Of a stretch of 64,000 nt of DNA, positions 1-10,521 are shown piece by piece. The notes beneath the pieces are model-generated. The model was given only the letters and a program-made list of their open reading frames with translations, did no database searches and had not been told where the DNA came from. Every line of letters starts with the position of its first letter. The stretch's first letter is position 1. Both the position numbers and the translations under genes were made by a program. Origin of the DNA: Rhypophila decipiens (lineage: Eukaryota > Ascomycota > Sordariomycetes > Sordariales > Naviculisporaceae); contig MU858045.1 of the NCBI GenBank assembly GCA_033297075.1, forward strand, positions 682,001 through 746,000. The letters run 5' to 3'.

Positions 1-920
1 ACAAAGACCGGCACCCCATTTCTCATGGAGCTGAACTTGAGGGTACCCGAGGTCCAGTCTGGAAGGTGGCGGAAGGCGGGGAGGAAAAAGGAGCGGCCTG
101 TTGGGCCAATATCAGTCCCGTCAGCACCTTGGCTAGATCGAAAGTCGTGCTGGCTTTGCTGGAGGGCTCCTTTTGGCGGAGACTGTTTAGGCGTGGTGTC
201 GTGAGCAGATTCTTGATGCTTTGTTTGCTTCTCGGTCCGGATCTTGGATACCATGTCCTGAAGAGATCGCTTTGGGGTGTCTGGAGAGGACATGGCCGTG
301 TCCAACTGTGCGTTCACAAAACGGGATCGCCTCGATCCTTGTACGGGTTGATTTGTCGTCTGTGAGAGCACGGTAGAGCAATCAGATTCGTCGTCAACTC
401 GGGGCTGCATTTCGGGCCGGAAGCGTTTCCTTTTCGCGTCCAGGACGTCCTCAAATGTGTCCGTGTTGTCGGCTGTGGGGGGCATATTTTCCTTTTGGCG
501 CTCTTTGGAGACGGGCTTGAAAGATGCTGCAACATCTAAGCTCTCGGTAAAGGTAAATGTGTTTTTATTGTTGTTGACCAAGTTGCTCCATTCGGGGAAA
601 GTATGGGCGATGGCTGAGGTGTTGACCATGGTCGCGGGCTGCTGCGCAGAGGCGCCGAATCTGCCTGACCTCGGAGGTTTCCTGGAGGGGTTCTTTAAGT
701 CTTCGCTGAATCTTCGGGTTCCCTCGTCGTCGGGGCTGAATGAGAAGTTGGAGAGGTTTCTGGTGAGTTCCTCGGTGGTGGTGCTGACCGTGTCGTGGGA
801 GCCTGTGGACGATGGCGGGGAGCTAAATGGATTGTTTTTTAATCGGAATTCGTGCATCTCCTTTGTGAGTCTAGATACATGTTTGGGTTTGCCATGGGGT
901 TTATTGCTATTGAAGTCCAT
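1..920 (-). CDS. N-terminal part of a Ser/Thr/Pro-rich protein, runs off the left edge
   Basis: The minus strand is open from an ATG at 920-918 (context CAGCCATGG) to base 1 with no stop, giving the first 306 residues. The sequence starts MDFNSNKPHGKPKH and is low-complexity and polar, rich in Ser, Thr, Pro, Lys and Asn. It holds a KEN-like box (QKENMPP, about residue 152), several SP/TP sites (for example SSPDTPKR, about residue 216) and one more ordered stretch at the very end, GRSFFLPAFRHLPDWTSG, about residues 277-294. Disordered N-termini followed by such a hydrophobic strip occur in fungal spindle-pole or microtubule-organising proteins (Cut12 or ApsB/Mto1 type), but I recall this only loosely. 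The KEN-like and proline-directed sites would suit a cell-cycle-regulated protein. The coding region is convincing; the function is a guess and the C-terminal domains lie outside the window. Confidence 0.75.
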   Translation of the reverse strand, partial: MDFNSNKPHGKPKHVSRLTKEMHEFRLKNNPFSSPPSSTGSHDTVSTTTEELTRNLSNFSFSPDDEGTRRFSEDLKNPSRKPPRSGRFGASAQQPATMVNTSAIAHTFPEWSNLVNNNKNTFTFTESLDVAASFKPVSKERQKENMPPTADNTDTFEDVLDAKRKRFRPEMQPRVDDESDCSTVLSQTTNQPVQGSRRSRFVNAQLDTAMSSPDTPKRSLQDMVSKIRTEKQTKHQESAHDTTPKQSPPKGALQQSQHDFRSSQGADGTDIGPTGRSFFLPAFRHLPDWTSGTLKFSSMRNGVPVF

Positions 921-1982
921 GGCTGACCAGACGAAAGAGAGGGGAATGGGAGTGTTGAAGTGATCCGAGTCCCTGTCAACTGGGAGCGCGCTGTAAAGTC
1001 GAGCGCGCGGTCGTGGCTCCAAAAGGTTTGGTGGAGCAAACGGGGAAGTCGGAGGGCGCAAGTGTGAACCTGCAGCTGCACCGAGAAAAGGTAAACAATC
1101 GTTAGTCTGCCTTCCCAGTGGCCGCGCCAGAATCGTATTTGCGTCGGTTTCAAGAAAGAGCTTTGGATGAAATATTCAAGGTCCAAAATATGTGCATCCT
1201 GCGTGAAAATGTGTAGCGCGCAAGCAGTGGCAGTTGCAAACTGGTGTGAAGTCGCAATGGATCTCTGGGGAAAAGACGCGATATCCGAAAGGGGATTTGT
1301 TTACAATGCAGGGGTGCTTTCAGAGCCCACGGAGTGGGGCACTCAGAGCTTGGGTCCACAACCCGGCCGGAATGGTGGGGCACCAGTCAGATCGGAGGCG
1401 CTCCCCATTGGAGCCTCGTGGGCAGGCGCACGCAGCCCAGGTTTAGCTCCTGAGAGTGCTGGCAGCGGTGAACACCAACCAGCTGCAAATGACGTTTGGA
1501 AGGAGGTTGGTTGGAAAACGAACAGGAGCTACGGATAGAAAAGCGTTGCATTGAGGACATTTTATCGAACTTTTGAGGGAAGGAAAAAGAACGTGACTGG
1601 ATGGGACTTGCAACGAACAGCTTGTAGTTCGTCGCAGGGAAGGCTGCCCCTGAGTCGCTGGTGCAGTATCCATTAACAAGAAATCATGACAGCACATATC
1701 ATAAGAGCAGCCACCACCACCGTTGAAATTATCTTATTCCTTTATTTGCATTCACCCACCTAGGTAGAAATAGTTGACATATTTTTCCATATCTTGCTTT
1801 CGCCTTGTAAACCCCGATCAAGTAATCTTTTTATATTATACATTCCATGCTCTCCGAAGCAGGTAGCTGGACAAGTCGATATATGAAAGCCCAACCCAGG
1901 CATAACGAGCCCACTGGTTTTGTTGTAGGATCCTCATCCCGGCTTCCCTTGCAACTTTCCCAATTCGCCAAGTGAATATTGT
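921..1982. other. Intergenic region between the left-edge gene and SWP1
   Basis: This holds the promoter and leader of the left-edge gene and the 3' flank of SWP1. Open frames here on both strands are short, overlap each other and show no recognisable protein motif. No RNA gene or repeat was seen. Confidence 0.5.
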
Positions 1983-3061
1983 TCAGCGCTCTCCAGCAAG
2001 ACGCCTGCTTTGAACCTCCCCAAGGGCCTTGGTTCCGCTGAGGACTGTGACCGTTCCCACAAGGCCAATGACAGGCAGGACCTGGAACAGATTCCAGGTG
2101 GTGTAGTACAGGAAAAAGACAAACTCCATGGCCACAATGGAACCGAGAAAGAGGGCATGCGAGACGGGAGCGGTGGAAAGCGCCTTGGGGAGGTGGTTGA
2201 CATTGGCGCCGAGAACAAACCACTGCTCGAGAGCCGGGTGAATTAGTCAACTGTCTATGATCTATGAGATCGCAAGAAACTGGAAAGGGGATGCTTACGC
2301 CAACAAAGAGCGCAGGAATGGTCACCAAAACGGCCACCCCAAAGAAGATGGAGATGGCCATGGGCGGGCTCCGAGGATCAGCCTTGAAGGTGTGGTGAAT
2401 CTCGGGCTTCTTGCCATAGCGGATGGGCTTCTCGTACGACGGAGCAGGGAGGCTCGCATCGGTCGTGGTCTGGAGGTTGAAGACGTGGGCGTTCACACCC
2501 TGAGAGGCGCCGAAAGATCCAATAACAATCGAGGCATGGAGGGGCTTCGTCGATACAAGCAGTTGGGTGGGGATCTCCTTCTGGTTCTGTACATCAACAG
2601 AAAGAGGCTTTAGCTTCCGTTTCTTTTTCAACGGGTCGGGTGTCGCCTTACGATATTGACTACGGCCTTGCCATTATCCTTGACCGTCATGGGGAAAGGC
2701 GCCTCCAGCCCCGACTCCTGATCTTTCAAAATGACAAACGCTTGGTGTGGCCGCTTTCCCTTGCCGCTGTCCTTGGCTGTGAGGATGATCTTGAGCGCAT
2801 CGGTGCTGCCCAGGGATATAGGTGTCGAGAGGGGTGATTTCTGGCTCAACCTATCCACCAGAAAGGGTCATGTGTTAGCAAAATCCACAATTGAATAAAG
2901 GAGGTTTGCAAAGATGCGCACTTCTCCTTGACACCGCCGTCAGAGGCCTTCTTCGCAGTTATCGAAACAGTCGCATCGTCGAATGCCCAGGATGAAGCTG
3001 CCTGCGCAGTTCCCGCTGCGGCCAGCAGGAGCGCTGAAGTAAATGATTGTAAAAAGCGCAT
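1983..3061 (-). CDS. SWP1: Oligosaccharyltransferase subunit Swp1 (ribophorin II/delta subunit)
   Basis: The product is an ER-membrane subunit of the oligosaccharyltransferase complex, which transfers the preassembled glycan to Asn of nascent secretory proteins. Exons (minus strand) are 3061-2922, 2850-2652, 2586-2299 and 2222-1983; phases fit and give 288 residues, close to yeast Swp1. A signal peptide (MRFLQSFTSALLLAAAGTAQA) is followed by a lumenal domain with LSQKSPLSTPISLG and HQAFVILKDQESGLE, and by the family-typical DPRSPPMAISIFFG leading into membrane segments. The last exon encodes LGANVNHLPKALSTAP and further hydrophobic helices ending in a short basic tail. Splice borders read GTGCGC..TAG, GTAAGG..CAG and GTAAGC..CAG. 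The final acceptor has an in-frame alternative one codon earlier. Identity is secure; exact intron 3 acceptor is less so. Confidence 0.9.
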
Positions 3062-3627
3062 TGGTGCTGATTTTGCGCCGGATCGTTTTTCTCTGAATAG
3101 TCTGCAAGGGAAAGTAATCACGAAAGGAATGGCTCAAAATGGTGGTGGTGCACTCTGCGATGGACAAGGTCGGCCGTTGATGTCCACACTGAAACTCAAT
3201 GAACACTTGTTCAGCTTTCTTGTAGAGAGCTCTGACCCCTGTCCGGGAGTATGTGCCAAGACTTTGTTACGTGAAGCGGTTTGTGACTAGGCTCGCCCGG
3301 GTGTGTGTTTAAGCTGCTTATCTTATCCATCACCTGGATATCAGTGGCATACCCGTATCACTTACACTGAGTCCGTGCAGGCCACGAGCAACATGGAGGG
3401 CATGGACTGTGAACTAAGCTAGTTCTTTGTTATCCATGGACATGTTAACAATGTTTTATATCAAAATCCAAGTTGGTCACAAGTCGAGATGTAGCTTTGC
3501 AGATAAAAAGGCCATGTAACATGCACTGCAGAGAAGTTCACCGTGAGAGAATGGGTCCGAGTAACAAGGTATAACATAGCCGCCCGGACCTCTGAAGGTT
3601 GTATTTCAATAATGTACAAATAAATGA
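3062..3627. other. Intergenic: SWP1 promoter and 3' flank of the decayed gene
   Basis: I see no conserved frame, RNA gene or repeat. The stretch should carry the SWP1 promoter and leader. Confidence 0.5.
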
Positions 3628-6227
3628 CTATAAGTTCTGAAGCTGCCATTCGACTGTCAACTGAATCTCTATGCAATCCTGCGAGACACTCGTTCCTATA
3701 GCCCAGGCAAGCACACTGATACCGGTGCCAAGCTCAACTAGGCACAGCTGAGGGACATCCCAGCTGGGTGCCGCGACCGGGGTAAGAACATTGTTCACAA
3801 TCTCCCACTCCAGATATGTGATGCCATTGAAATTTTCCGGATAAGGTCGGAAAATGAGGTCGTAGGGAGACGTCTGCACGAATGCTTCGTACTCTAGCAT
3901 CGAGAAAAGGCGGCCTGAAAAATCTTGCGAGTCCAACCCATACCACAGGTGTCTGTTGCCGTCAATAGTAAACAAGGCCGACTCGGTGATATCAGCGGTT
4001 GGCACCATGATACTATTTTGGGACATGTCTGTAACAAGAAAATAAGAAAACCTGAAGTACTGCTTTTGTCCTGCTGCGTCGAGACGATAACCGAAAAGGC
4101 CATGTGCTAGGTCGAATGTACAAGTCTACAGACGTACAGCCGGACAAAGGGTATGTGGTCGTGGCTGCATTCCAAATAAGGTTTCCAAACTAGTCATCGC
4201 AAACCCTGAACTCGATCGTCTGCTGTTGCGGCGACGACACCGTCAGCATGTTGACGCCATCCAAAAGTAGGAACTCGTCAAACTGGAAGTAATACGACGG
4301 GTCCGGGACATTGGCGGCCGGATCGAAGTTGATTTGACCCCCCCATTCTTGTCCAACAGGATCCTGGTAGTTGGGTGACCACGCGTAGTAGTTGCTTATC
4401 TGGAAACTTTCTGAGTAGAACTTGAGGTACCCGCCGGCGTCAAAGGAAAATAAAGGGAATTCATTGTCGTCGGACAGAGCGGTAAAAAAACAGCGTACTT
4501 GAAGGTGACCCTTCCCCAATACTAAGACCGTATATTGCCGGCAATTGTTCCGTTCCTCCATTTGGCGTGTATACAATCCGGAACTCTTCCTTCGGGGCTG
4601 GAGTTTCGCTCATGAGAATAGTCTCAATGCCCAAGGTGACAGCCGTGCACGTGTAGCCGTCTTCATTGAAGAGAATTGGCCCTATGGCCCAAACACCGGT
4701 AGGAAAATCGGGATGTGTGCAGATTTGCATGATGAGCAGGCCCGACCCGGGAATAACGGGGTAAATGGCGTATGCTTCCCAGTCTATATCCCACTCAAAG
4801 TACGTCGAATATCCAGGAGAGTTGAACTTGACGAAGGACGGTGAGTTGAAACGGATTAGAGTGGCACCGCCGCCCTCCTGTTGGAAAACATCACTGGGCA
4901 AGAAGTAGGCATAGAACCAAACAAAGTCATCTGGCGTGAGTGTCAAATGGCCGTAGGAAATACTGAATGGTATCAACCCATCTTTATTCGGTGTGATGGT
5001 CAAGAAGAGCTGCCCTTGTTCTCCTTGGCTGGGCGGAAATGTCTCGAGTGTAAGATATTGTCTGACTCCCCCAGAGTCTTGGTAGAAGATATTAAAGCTG
5101 AATGTGGTCTCGACGGAGACTCGGGGCTCAATTGCCAGCGGAATCTCGGTACACGACATGTCACTCCCAAGAGCAGCCCCTACGGCCCATGTCCCAAGGT
5201 AATCGCCATCCCCGAACTGGCAGAACTGCATGAAGTTGAAGGAGGGCTCTGTGAGCAGGACCAAGCTGTACGTTGAAGGGTCTCCGGTCCATTTGAGGTA
5301 TTCCAAAGGTGGGCTGATAAAAGCTGCGTTGTTGAATGGCACTTCATATGGCGCGGCCGGATCGAGGGGATTTCCAGGGTACCATGCGAAGGACGCACCA
5401 ACGGAAGGAAGAAAACAGACCAGATGACCGTCGTCCTTGAATTGGAACAGGGAGCCGCCACTGCTGGGATAGTGAGGATCTTCCACTCCTATTACGTCTC
5501 GGTTATTAATCAGCTGTGAAAAAGCGAGCCTTGTTGGCTCTTCGAAGTCGGGTCTCATGTAAAACCTGAGCCAAAACTCTTCTGTGGGAAGACAATCGAA
5601 GGGACCACCACGGTGGTGGTGGTGGTGGTAGTTGTCGTCGTGTCTGTGGTCGTCGACGGACCTGTGACAGTCTCAAACTCGGTTGCTGTATCTATTATTA
5701 TTGTTTCCGGTATAGTCTGCGTCGTCGTGGTCTGGGTGCTGACCAGTGTCACCAGCGCAACAGGGTCGACACACAAGCAGGTGCAAGCGCTCGAGAGTGC
5801 TGACGACGGGTATTGGGATATCAGCGAGTTGGAGTAATCGTCGCTTTCGTCACGTTCGGCGAGTATTCGCTTAATCAGGCCTTGGTCATCCACGGTGGAA
5901 GTCTCGGTTTTGACCAAGACGTTTGTGTAGGTCGGTCTTATCGTCTGCGTGGTAATCGTTGTATCACTGATGGTCACAGTGACTGATACCACGATGGTTG
6001 TCGTTCTGCCAGATGGGTTAGCACGGGCATGGCAAAATTCCCATGGTTGGGGTCAGACCTCACAGAATTTTGTGGCAAAACGGGATGGACTGCTCTTGGT
6101 CGAGTCTCAAGGTCCTGAGGACCTCATCCCATGTGCAGCTCCTGCGTCCACCCGCGACCTCGGCCTCCTCAGCAGCAACCAGAGGCACTGCTCCGAGAGG
6201 AAGAGCAGCGAGGGAAACGAGCCGCAT
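3628..6227 (-). pseudogene. Decayed secreted protein with four tandem ~115-160-residue modules
   Basis: Reading the minus strand from an ATG at 6227-6225 gives a signal peptide (MRLVSLAALPLGAVPLVAA), a short Cys-containing segment (SCTWDEVL..PFCHKIL), an intron at 6063-6006, and a Thr-rich linker. A likely second intron (5661-5582) joins this to EEFWLRFYMRPDF. Four related modules follow. Each starts with an aromatic strand (FSFNIFYQDSGG, FRIVYTPNGG, FGYRLDAAGQKQY) and ends with a Cys, a W(A)xG turn and C-[TI]-x-[IV]-x-L (for example WAIG..CTAVTLGIE). Module 3 is broken by a frame change at a seven-T run (plus strand A7 at 4488-4494) and by an in-frame TAG at 4192-4190; another frame change lies near 4095-4140 before module 4, which runs to the stop at 3628. 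Homology continues through all three lesions, so this looks like a degraded gene. Sequencing error could explain the indels but less easily the stop. I do not recognise the module family. Confidence 0.65.
5612..5629. repeat. (GGT)6 microsatellite
   Basis: Six GGT units on the plus strand, reading ACC on the minus strand. It sits in the Thr-rich linker of the decayed gene, or inside its inferred second intron. Confidence 0.9.
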
Positions 6228-6491
6228 GTCGGCGACGAGGTTGTTTTTAAACTGGTCCTGGGATGAACCCAGGCCCAAGCTCCCGGGCCTTTCATGCTTG
6301 GGCACGTCGATTGCTGTTATATATTGTCCCAATGTAAACACTTGTGGGCTGTCTTGGTGAGTGTTTGAGATTTTGCGGCTCACATTCCAGCAGAGTGATC
6401 GGGCCGTGGGCTTTGGGCTTGAGGAATATAGACACTTGGCATTAAATTCGACCGTCGTACACGGCACACCGGCATCCAACAGCAACCGGAC

Positions 6492-7823
6492 CTAAAGCTC
6501 CTCCTTCTCCCTCCACCCTCCATTCTTCGCTCCTTCCTCTTTTCCAGGGACAAACCCCTCCACATCCATCCACTCCGCAACAAATAACGACACAATCTTG
6601 GCCCAGTCCCCGACGGTAGGCACATCCAGATGATCCCCGTCGTCGTCCATGGTATGCCACACATCTGGAAACGGCAAGGGGATGACATGCAGCACGGGAA
6701 CGCCTCGCTGCAGGAACGGCACATGGTCGTCCAAGACATACCCGCCGGTAAACCGTTGCGGCGCCTTCTTGCCCTCTGGCAAAAATGGCTGTTGCGGTGT
6801 CGACTCGAGCAAGTCCAACTTTCTCAACTTCGCCTCCGCCGCCGCAAGATGCTGATATGCCCAGTGGGTATTCTTGAAAAAGCTGTTGATCTTTGGGTCC
6901 GGAGCACCAAGTAGATCAAGCAGCACAAACAAACTGATCGCATCCAGTTCCGTCTTTGGACCGGCGGATCTTTTCCCAACTGCATCACCAGTAAATTTCC
7001 TCCCCTCCCACTCAGCAACCAGAGCCCTCGACCCATAAAGTGAATCCATATCCGTCCACGAAACCCAAGCCTCCTCCCCATCAAGAAACATAATCTGCAC
7101 TCCACCTTCCTCCTCTTCGTCATCACCATCCGCATCATCCTCCAACCCATCCACATCTTCCTCCCTCTTCTTCATAATCCCCTCCCACCGCTGACTCAAA
7201 GCCCGATCAACATTCCTAGCAACAGCCATCAAAATCGCACAAGGCGCCGCGCTATCAATCGCCCCTATAAAACCCTCAGGCCGATACAATGAATCATAAT
7301 GTGCCGCCAACGTCAACCTCTTGACAAATTTCTTTCCTTCTTTATCCTCCTCCCCATCCGCATCATATTTCTGGTTCGTAGTAGAAGTACCCCGAGAAAG
7401 CCAAGGCGGATCCCTCCGAAAAATGAGATTCGAAAAGGTAACGTCGGTATCCCCAGTAGCAGGTGTTTTCGATGTTGAATTCTGCCATTCTAGCGTCCAA
7501 TTGGGTAATTCGCTACTGAAGAAGTCTATAAAATGTCGCTGGACTTTTTCCGAGCCTGGCGTTCCGGGCACGCGGGGGATCAAGATTGGGGAGAGGAGGG
7601 CTCCGGTGTGTGGGTCAAAGTCCGGGTCGTGGTTCGATGTTTTTGTATCTTCTGACGAGGAGGAATATGAAGATGATGATACGAGGTGAGTTATGCTTTT
7701 ATCCGAGAGGGTCGTGTATCCTTCTGTCTGGTGGATGAAAAATACGGACAAGATCGTGACAAGGGTGAAGAGCAGGGACTTGGGTGAAGGCGGTCCCCTT
7801 GGGGTACACCATCTGGACGACAT
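6492..7823 (-). CDS. Glutaminyl-peptide cyclotransferase (M28-type zinc enzyme)
   Basis: A single-exon gene of 443 residues. The enzyme converts N-terminal Gln (or Glu) of peptides to pyroglutamate in the secretory pathway. A hydrophobic segment at residues 16-33 fits a signal peptide or anchor. The M28/QC core is complete: LAAHYDS (His175, Asp177), the zinc-ligand motif AIDSAAPCA (Asp190), FLDGEEA with Glu250/Glu251 (catalytic acid and ligand), DDHVPFLQRGVP (Asp365-His367) and VLHVIPLPFPDVWHTMDDD (His379, His390). A very acidic, Glu/Asp-rich insert lies at about residues 221-240 between the second and third motifs and is probably a surface loop. It lies 265 bp from the start of the decayed gene, on the same strand. 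All active-site residues I can name are present, so it should be functional. Confidence 0.9.
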   Translation of the reverse strand: MSSRWCTPRGPPSPKSLLFTLVTILSVFFIHQTEGYTTLSDKSITHLVSSSSYSSSSEDTKTSNHDPDFDPHTGALLSPILIPRVPGTPGSEKVQRHFIDFFSSELPNWTLEWQNSTSKTPATGDTDVTFSNLIFRRDPPWLSRGTSTTNQKYDADGEEDKEGKKFVKRLTLAAHYDSLYRPEGFIGAIDSAAPCAILMAVARNVDRALSQRWEGIMKKREEDVDGLEDDADGDDEEEEGGVQIMFLDGEEAWVSWTDMDSLYGSRALVAEWEGRKFTGDAVGKRSAGPKTELDAISLFVLLDLLGAPDPKINSFFKNTHWAYQHLAAAEAKLRKLDLLESTPQQPFLPEGKKAPQRFTGGYVLDDHVPFLQRGVPVLHVIPLPFPDVWHTMDDDGDHLDVPTVGDWAKIVSLFVAEWMDVEGFVPGKEEGAKNGGWREKEEL

Positions 7824-8872
7824 TTTGTCTTTATTTTGTGTATATCTTTTTTAGAACCCTGCCCGAGGTGAATTAGCTAGCTGACCGCTGATGAGAAAGG
7901 TTACCGGTGTATTTGTAGGAGGATTGTGTGGGTAAGTGGCTGCTACTAACTCTAGTTTCATTTCTTTAGTGGACATTCCAGGCCTAAAGACGTGGCATTT
8001 GTTCGTTGAATATAAGATGGGTTTTGTCGAAGTTTTTCGAGGCTGTTGAAAACGACAAGTGATGGTGTGTGCTTATCTCAAGTGAAGCTGTCTGTTCGGA
8101 TCATCGCTTTTGAAGTTCCTTGCCCAGAGTTAAGTGGTCGGAACACAGACGTATATATGGCCTCAAGAACCAATTGTTCGAAATATACCGGTCACCCGAA
8201 TTAAATCACTTACAGATGTCGTGTAAGCTGTCGTTATGTACCCCACGAACCGTTGTGAGGTGAGAGAGGCTGGACCTCCACGTTGATGCCAATGCAGGAA
8301 CGTGTCACTAACCGCCTCGGCCAGCCGCAGGGCTGCAGGGGTCCCTGCTTGCTCAATCTCCCCCAACTTTAGACTTAAGTGCCCCTTTGCCCCTGAAGAG
8401 ACATTCACACAACATGAACCGGTGGTTTAGATTCAAAAGATTTGATATTAAAAATTCGATCATATATACAACTATATGGCATTAACGTATATACTGCTTA
8501 ACATGATGGTTGAACATTGTTAAATCAATAACCCGCACAAATAATGACTCGCTGTTAAGACGACAATACCGAGGTTTTGATCAGTCCATGTCCTGTTGCC
8601 CCCCAAACGCCACGCTGCCCGTCAGCGAAATGCTCGATGCTTGCTTTGCTTGCTTGCTCCCGAGACGTCTAACACTCCCTATGCCCCCTTTTGTGACTTA
8701 GAGACTGAATGAAATGGCCCACCAAACAGAAAGAGGAAACAGGTGCAGAGAAGACAGAATGCTTGATGCTTTCCCAGAAAGACACCTCGAAAAGGCAGAC
8801 GCCACGCCCTTCACCTCACCTTGCCCACCTCTCTCCTATAATTATCACCGCCCATTACGGTCTCCGTATGCC
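7824..8872. other. Intergenic between cyclotransferase and phosphotransferase genes
   Basis: Contains the cyclotransferase promoter and the 3' flank of the phosphotransferase gene. Only short, motif-free frames are open; no RNA gene seen. Confidence 0.5.
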
Positions 8873-10521
8873 TTATTGCGTCTTCCCATTTGCACGCCCA
8901 TTAGCGGCCTTCTTCGCCTCCAGCGCAGCCTTCTTATTGGCTACCTGCTTCTCGTACGGAATAGTCAGGCAGTTGATACCCAAAAATCGGCAGATGCTGG
9001 TGGTGACCAGATACGCCCATCTAAAGTACACAATAGCCGCGAAGACGAGGTATCCCCATAGATAGGCGTGCTCGACCTGAGCCGACAAAGGTGCAAATCC
9101 AAGAATCGGGAGGTTAAAAAGAACGGCACCTCCGACAAGAGGCCACAGCATCACGGTCCAGAAGGGGAATGGCTGGCGGGTCAAGTGGGCGAGAATCATC
9201 TTGGTGGTCATGCGTCCGAATACAAAACTCATAGTGATGCAGAACAGGACGAGGTGATTCTCGGACCGGAGGGTAGAATGAGGGCTATACAGCCAGCCGG
9301 CGATGCTGAAGGTGAAGATGGCCATGGGGGTCCACTCGAGGAAGACGGGGGCGACGGCCTGGCCACGCGAACGGCGGGCCTTGACAACGTTCAGGACGCA
9401 GAACGGGATATGGCCAAAGAGAAGCGACGAGGCGATGAAGGTAACCCAGAGGTCGCGGAACGCAAGATCGCCGAGGACCTGCTCAGTCAGACCCAGACCC
9501 TTGACAAGGTACAGCCGATCACCAAACAGGTCGACAAGTCTTTCCGTCCAGATACCGGGCCCGTACCACCCGCTCACGGCCATGAGAAAGCAGGCGATCA
9601 AGATACCCTCGGTTGGTCCGTTGATGTAGCCCAGGTAGAGAGTGTGTGTATGGTACGTCTCCCAGGTGGAGAAGAACATAGGTAGACACGGCAGAAGCGC
9701 AGTGAAGACGCCCGATTTCGATGTGCCAAGACCGAGGGCCGCCGTCTCCAACAGGCTGGCGAGAGTGCAGTTTAGACTGTCGATTCCGTGGTCGAAGAGC
9801 TCGCCTAATCCACTGGATGTCCCGGTTCGTCTCGCTTGCTTGCCGTCGACGTTGTCCATCGTTTGGTACATGAAGAGTCCGAAGGCAAAGCTAAAGTAAA
9901 GCCAGGAGGGGCCCTAAGTTTTCGAACATGGTCAATATCGGTGTCCGTCTGGCTGCAATACAGGGCAAGGAATATCTTACCGGTCCCAGGAGATCTGGCA
10001 TGAAAATGACCAACAAGGCGACGTTGACTAGGATGAAGAAGAACCCTAATAGGGTTACCATATTGGGCGCTATCCATAATGGCAAAAGCTCAACGAATGC
10101 GTTCCACTGTATAGTATTCTTTATCAGCATATGATTCCATCTTCATCTTCTCTCGCGCAAGCTCGTGCGCACGTCATATGGCTTCGGGACATCGGAGTCG
10201 GCACGGCAAGAGGAGAAGGTGGGGTAAAGGGGAGGCGTACATATGGTCGGAGGATGTAGTGGGATATGGGCGACTTGTCGACGGCCGAGTATTTATATGT
10301 CTTGAGGTGTATGAGAGCATCGTCCGAGATGCATTCGGCAATAGCTTCTTCTGTTGCGGTTGTGGACCACATCGTCAGCGAAAAGGGGCTAAAAAAGAGG
10401 AGGGCAAAAGCCACCGCTCACCCGTCCAGCGGCTAGCCAAACTAAATCAGGAACTTGGAGCGCCCAGTCAGGAGATGCTGGTATAAAGAAAGATATACAT
10501 ACTACTATTTCTGGAAGCCAT
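8873..10521 (-). CDS. CPT1: CDP-alcohol phosphotransferase (choline/ethanolamine phosphotransferase)
   Basis: The enzyme makes phosphatidylcholine or phosphatidylethanolamine from CDP-choline/CDP-ethanolamine and diacylglycerol (Kennedy pathway) in the ER/Golgi membrane. Exons (minus strand) are 10521-10503, 10350-10241, 10106-9981 and 9913-8873, giving 431 residues. The CDP-alcohol phosphotransferase signature DG-x2-AR-x8-G-x3-D-x3-D is intact in DGKQARRTGTSSGLGELFDH, about residues 105-124. Around it are the family-typical LKTYKYSAVDKSPIS near the N-terminus, WIAPNMVTLLGF in the first helix, and roughly eight to ten hydrophobic helices. The tiny first exon (MASRNS) is supported by matching phase, a GTATGT donor and a CTGAC branch-like motif 24 nt before the CAG acceptor. 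A start at 10372 in the next frame segment is the alternative. Sequence alone does not tell choline from ethanolamine preference. Confidence 0.88.

Noticed and set aside
457..963. Plus-strand 168-codon frame with hydrophobic stretches
   Set aside because: It is the complement of the left-edge minus-strand gene, whose protein reads as a typical disordered fungal N-terminus with a good start context.
9068..9685. 205-codon plus-strand frame
   Set aside because: It is the antisense shadow of the phosphotransferase exon, which carries the family signature.
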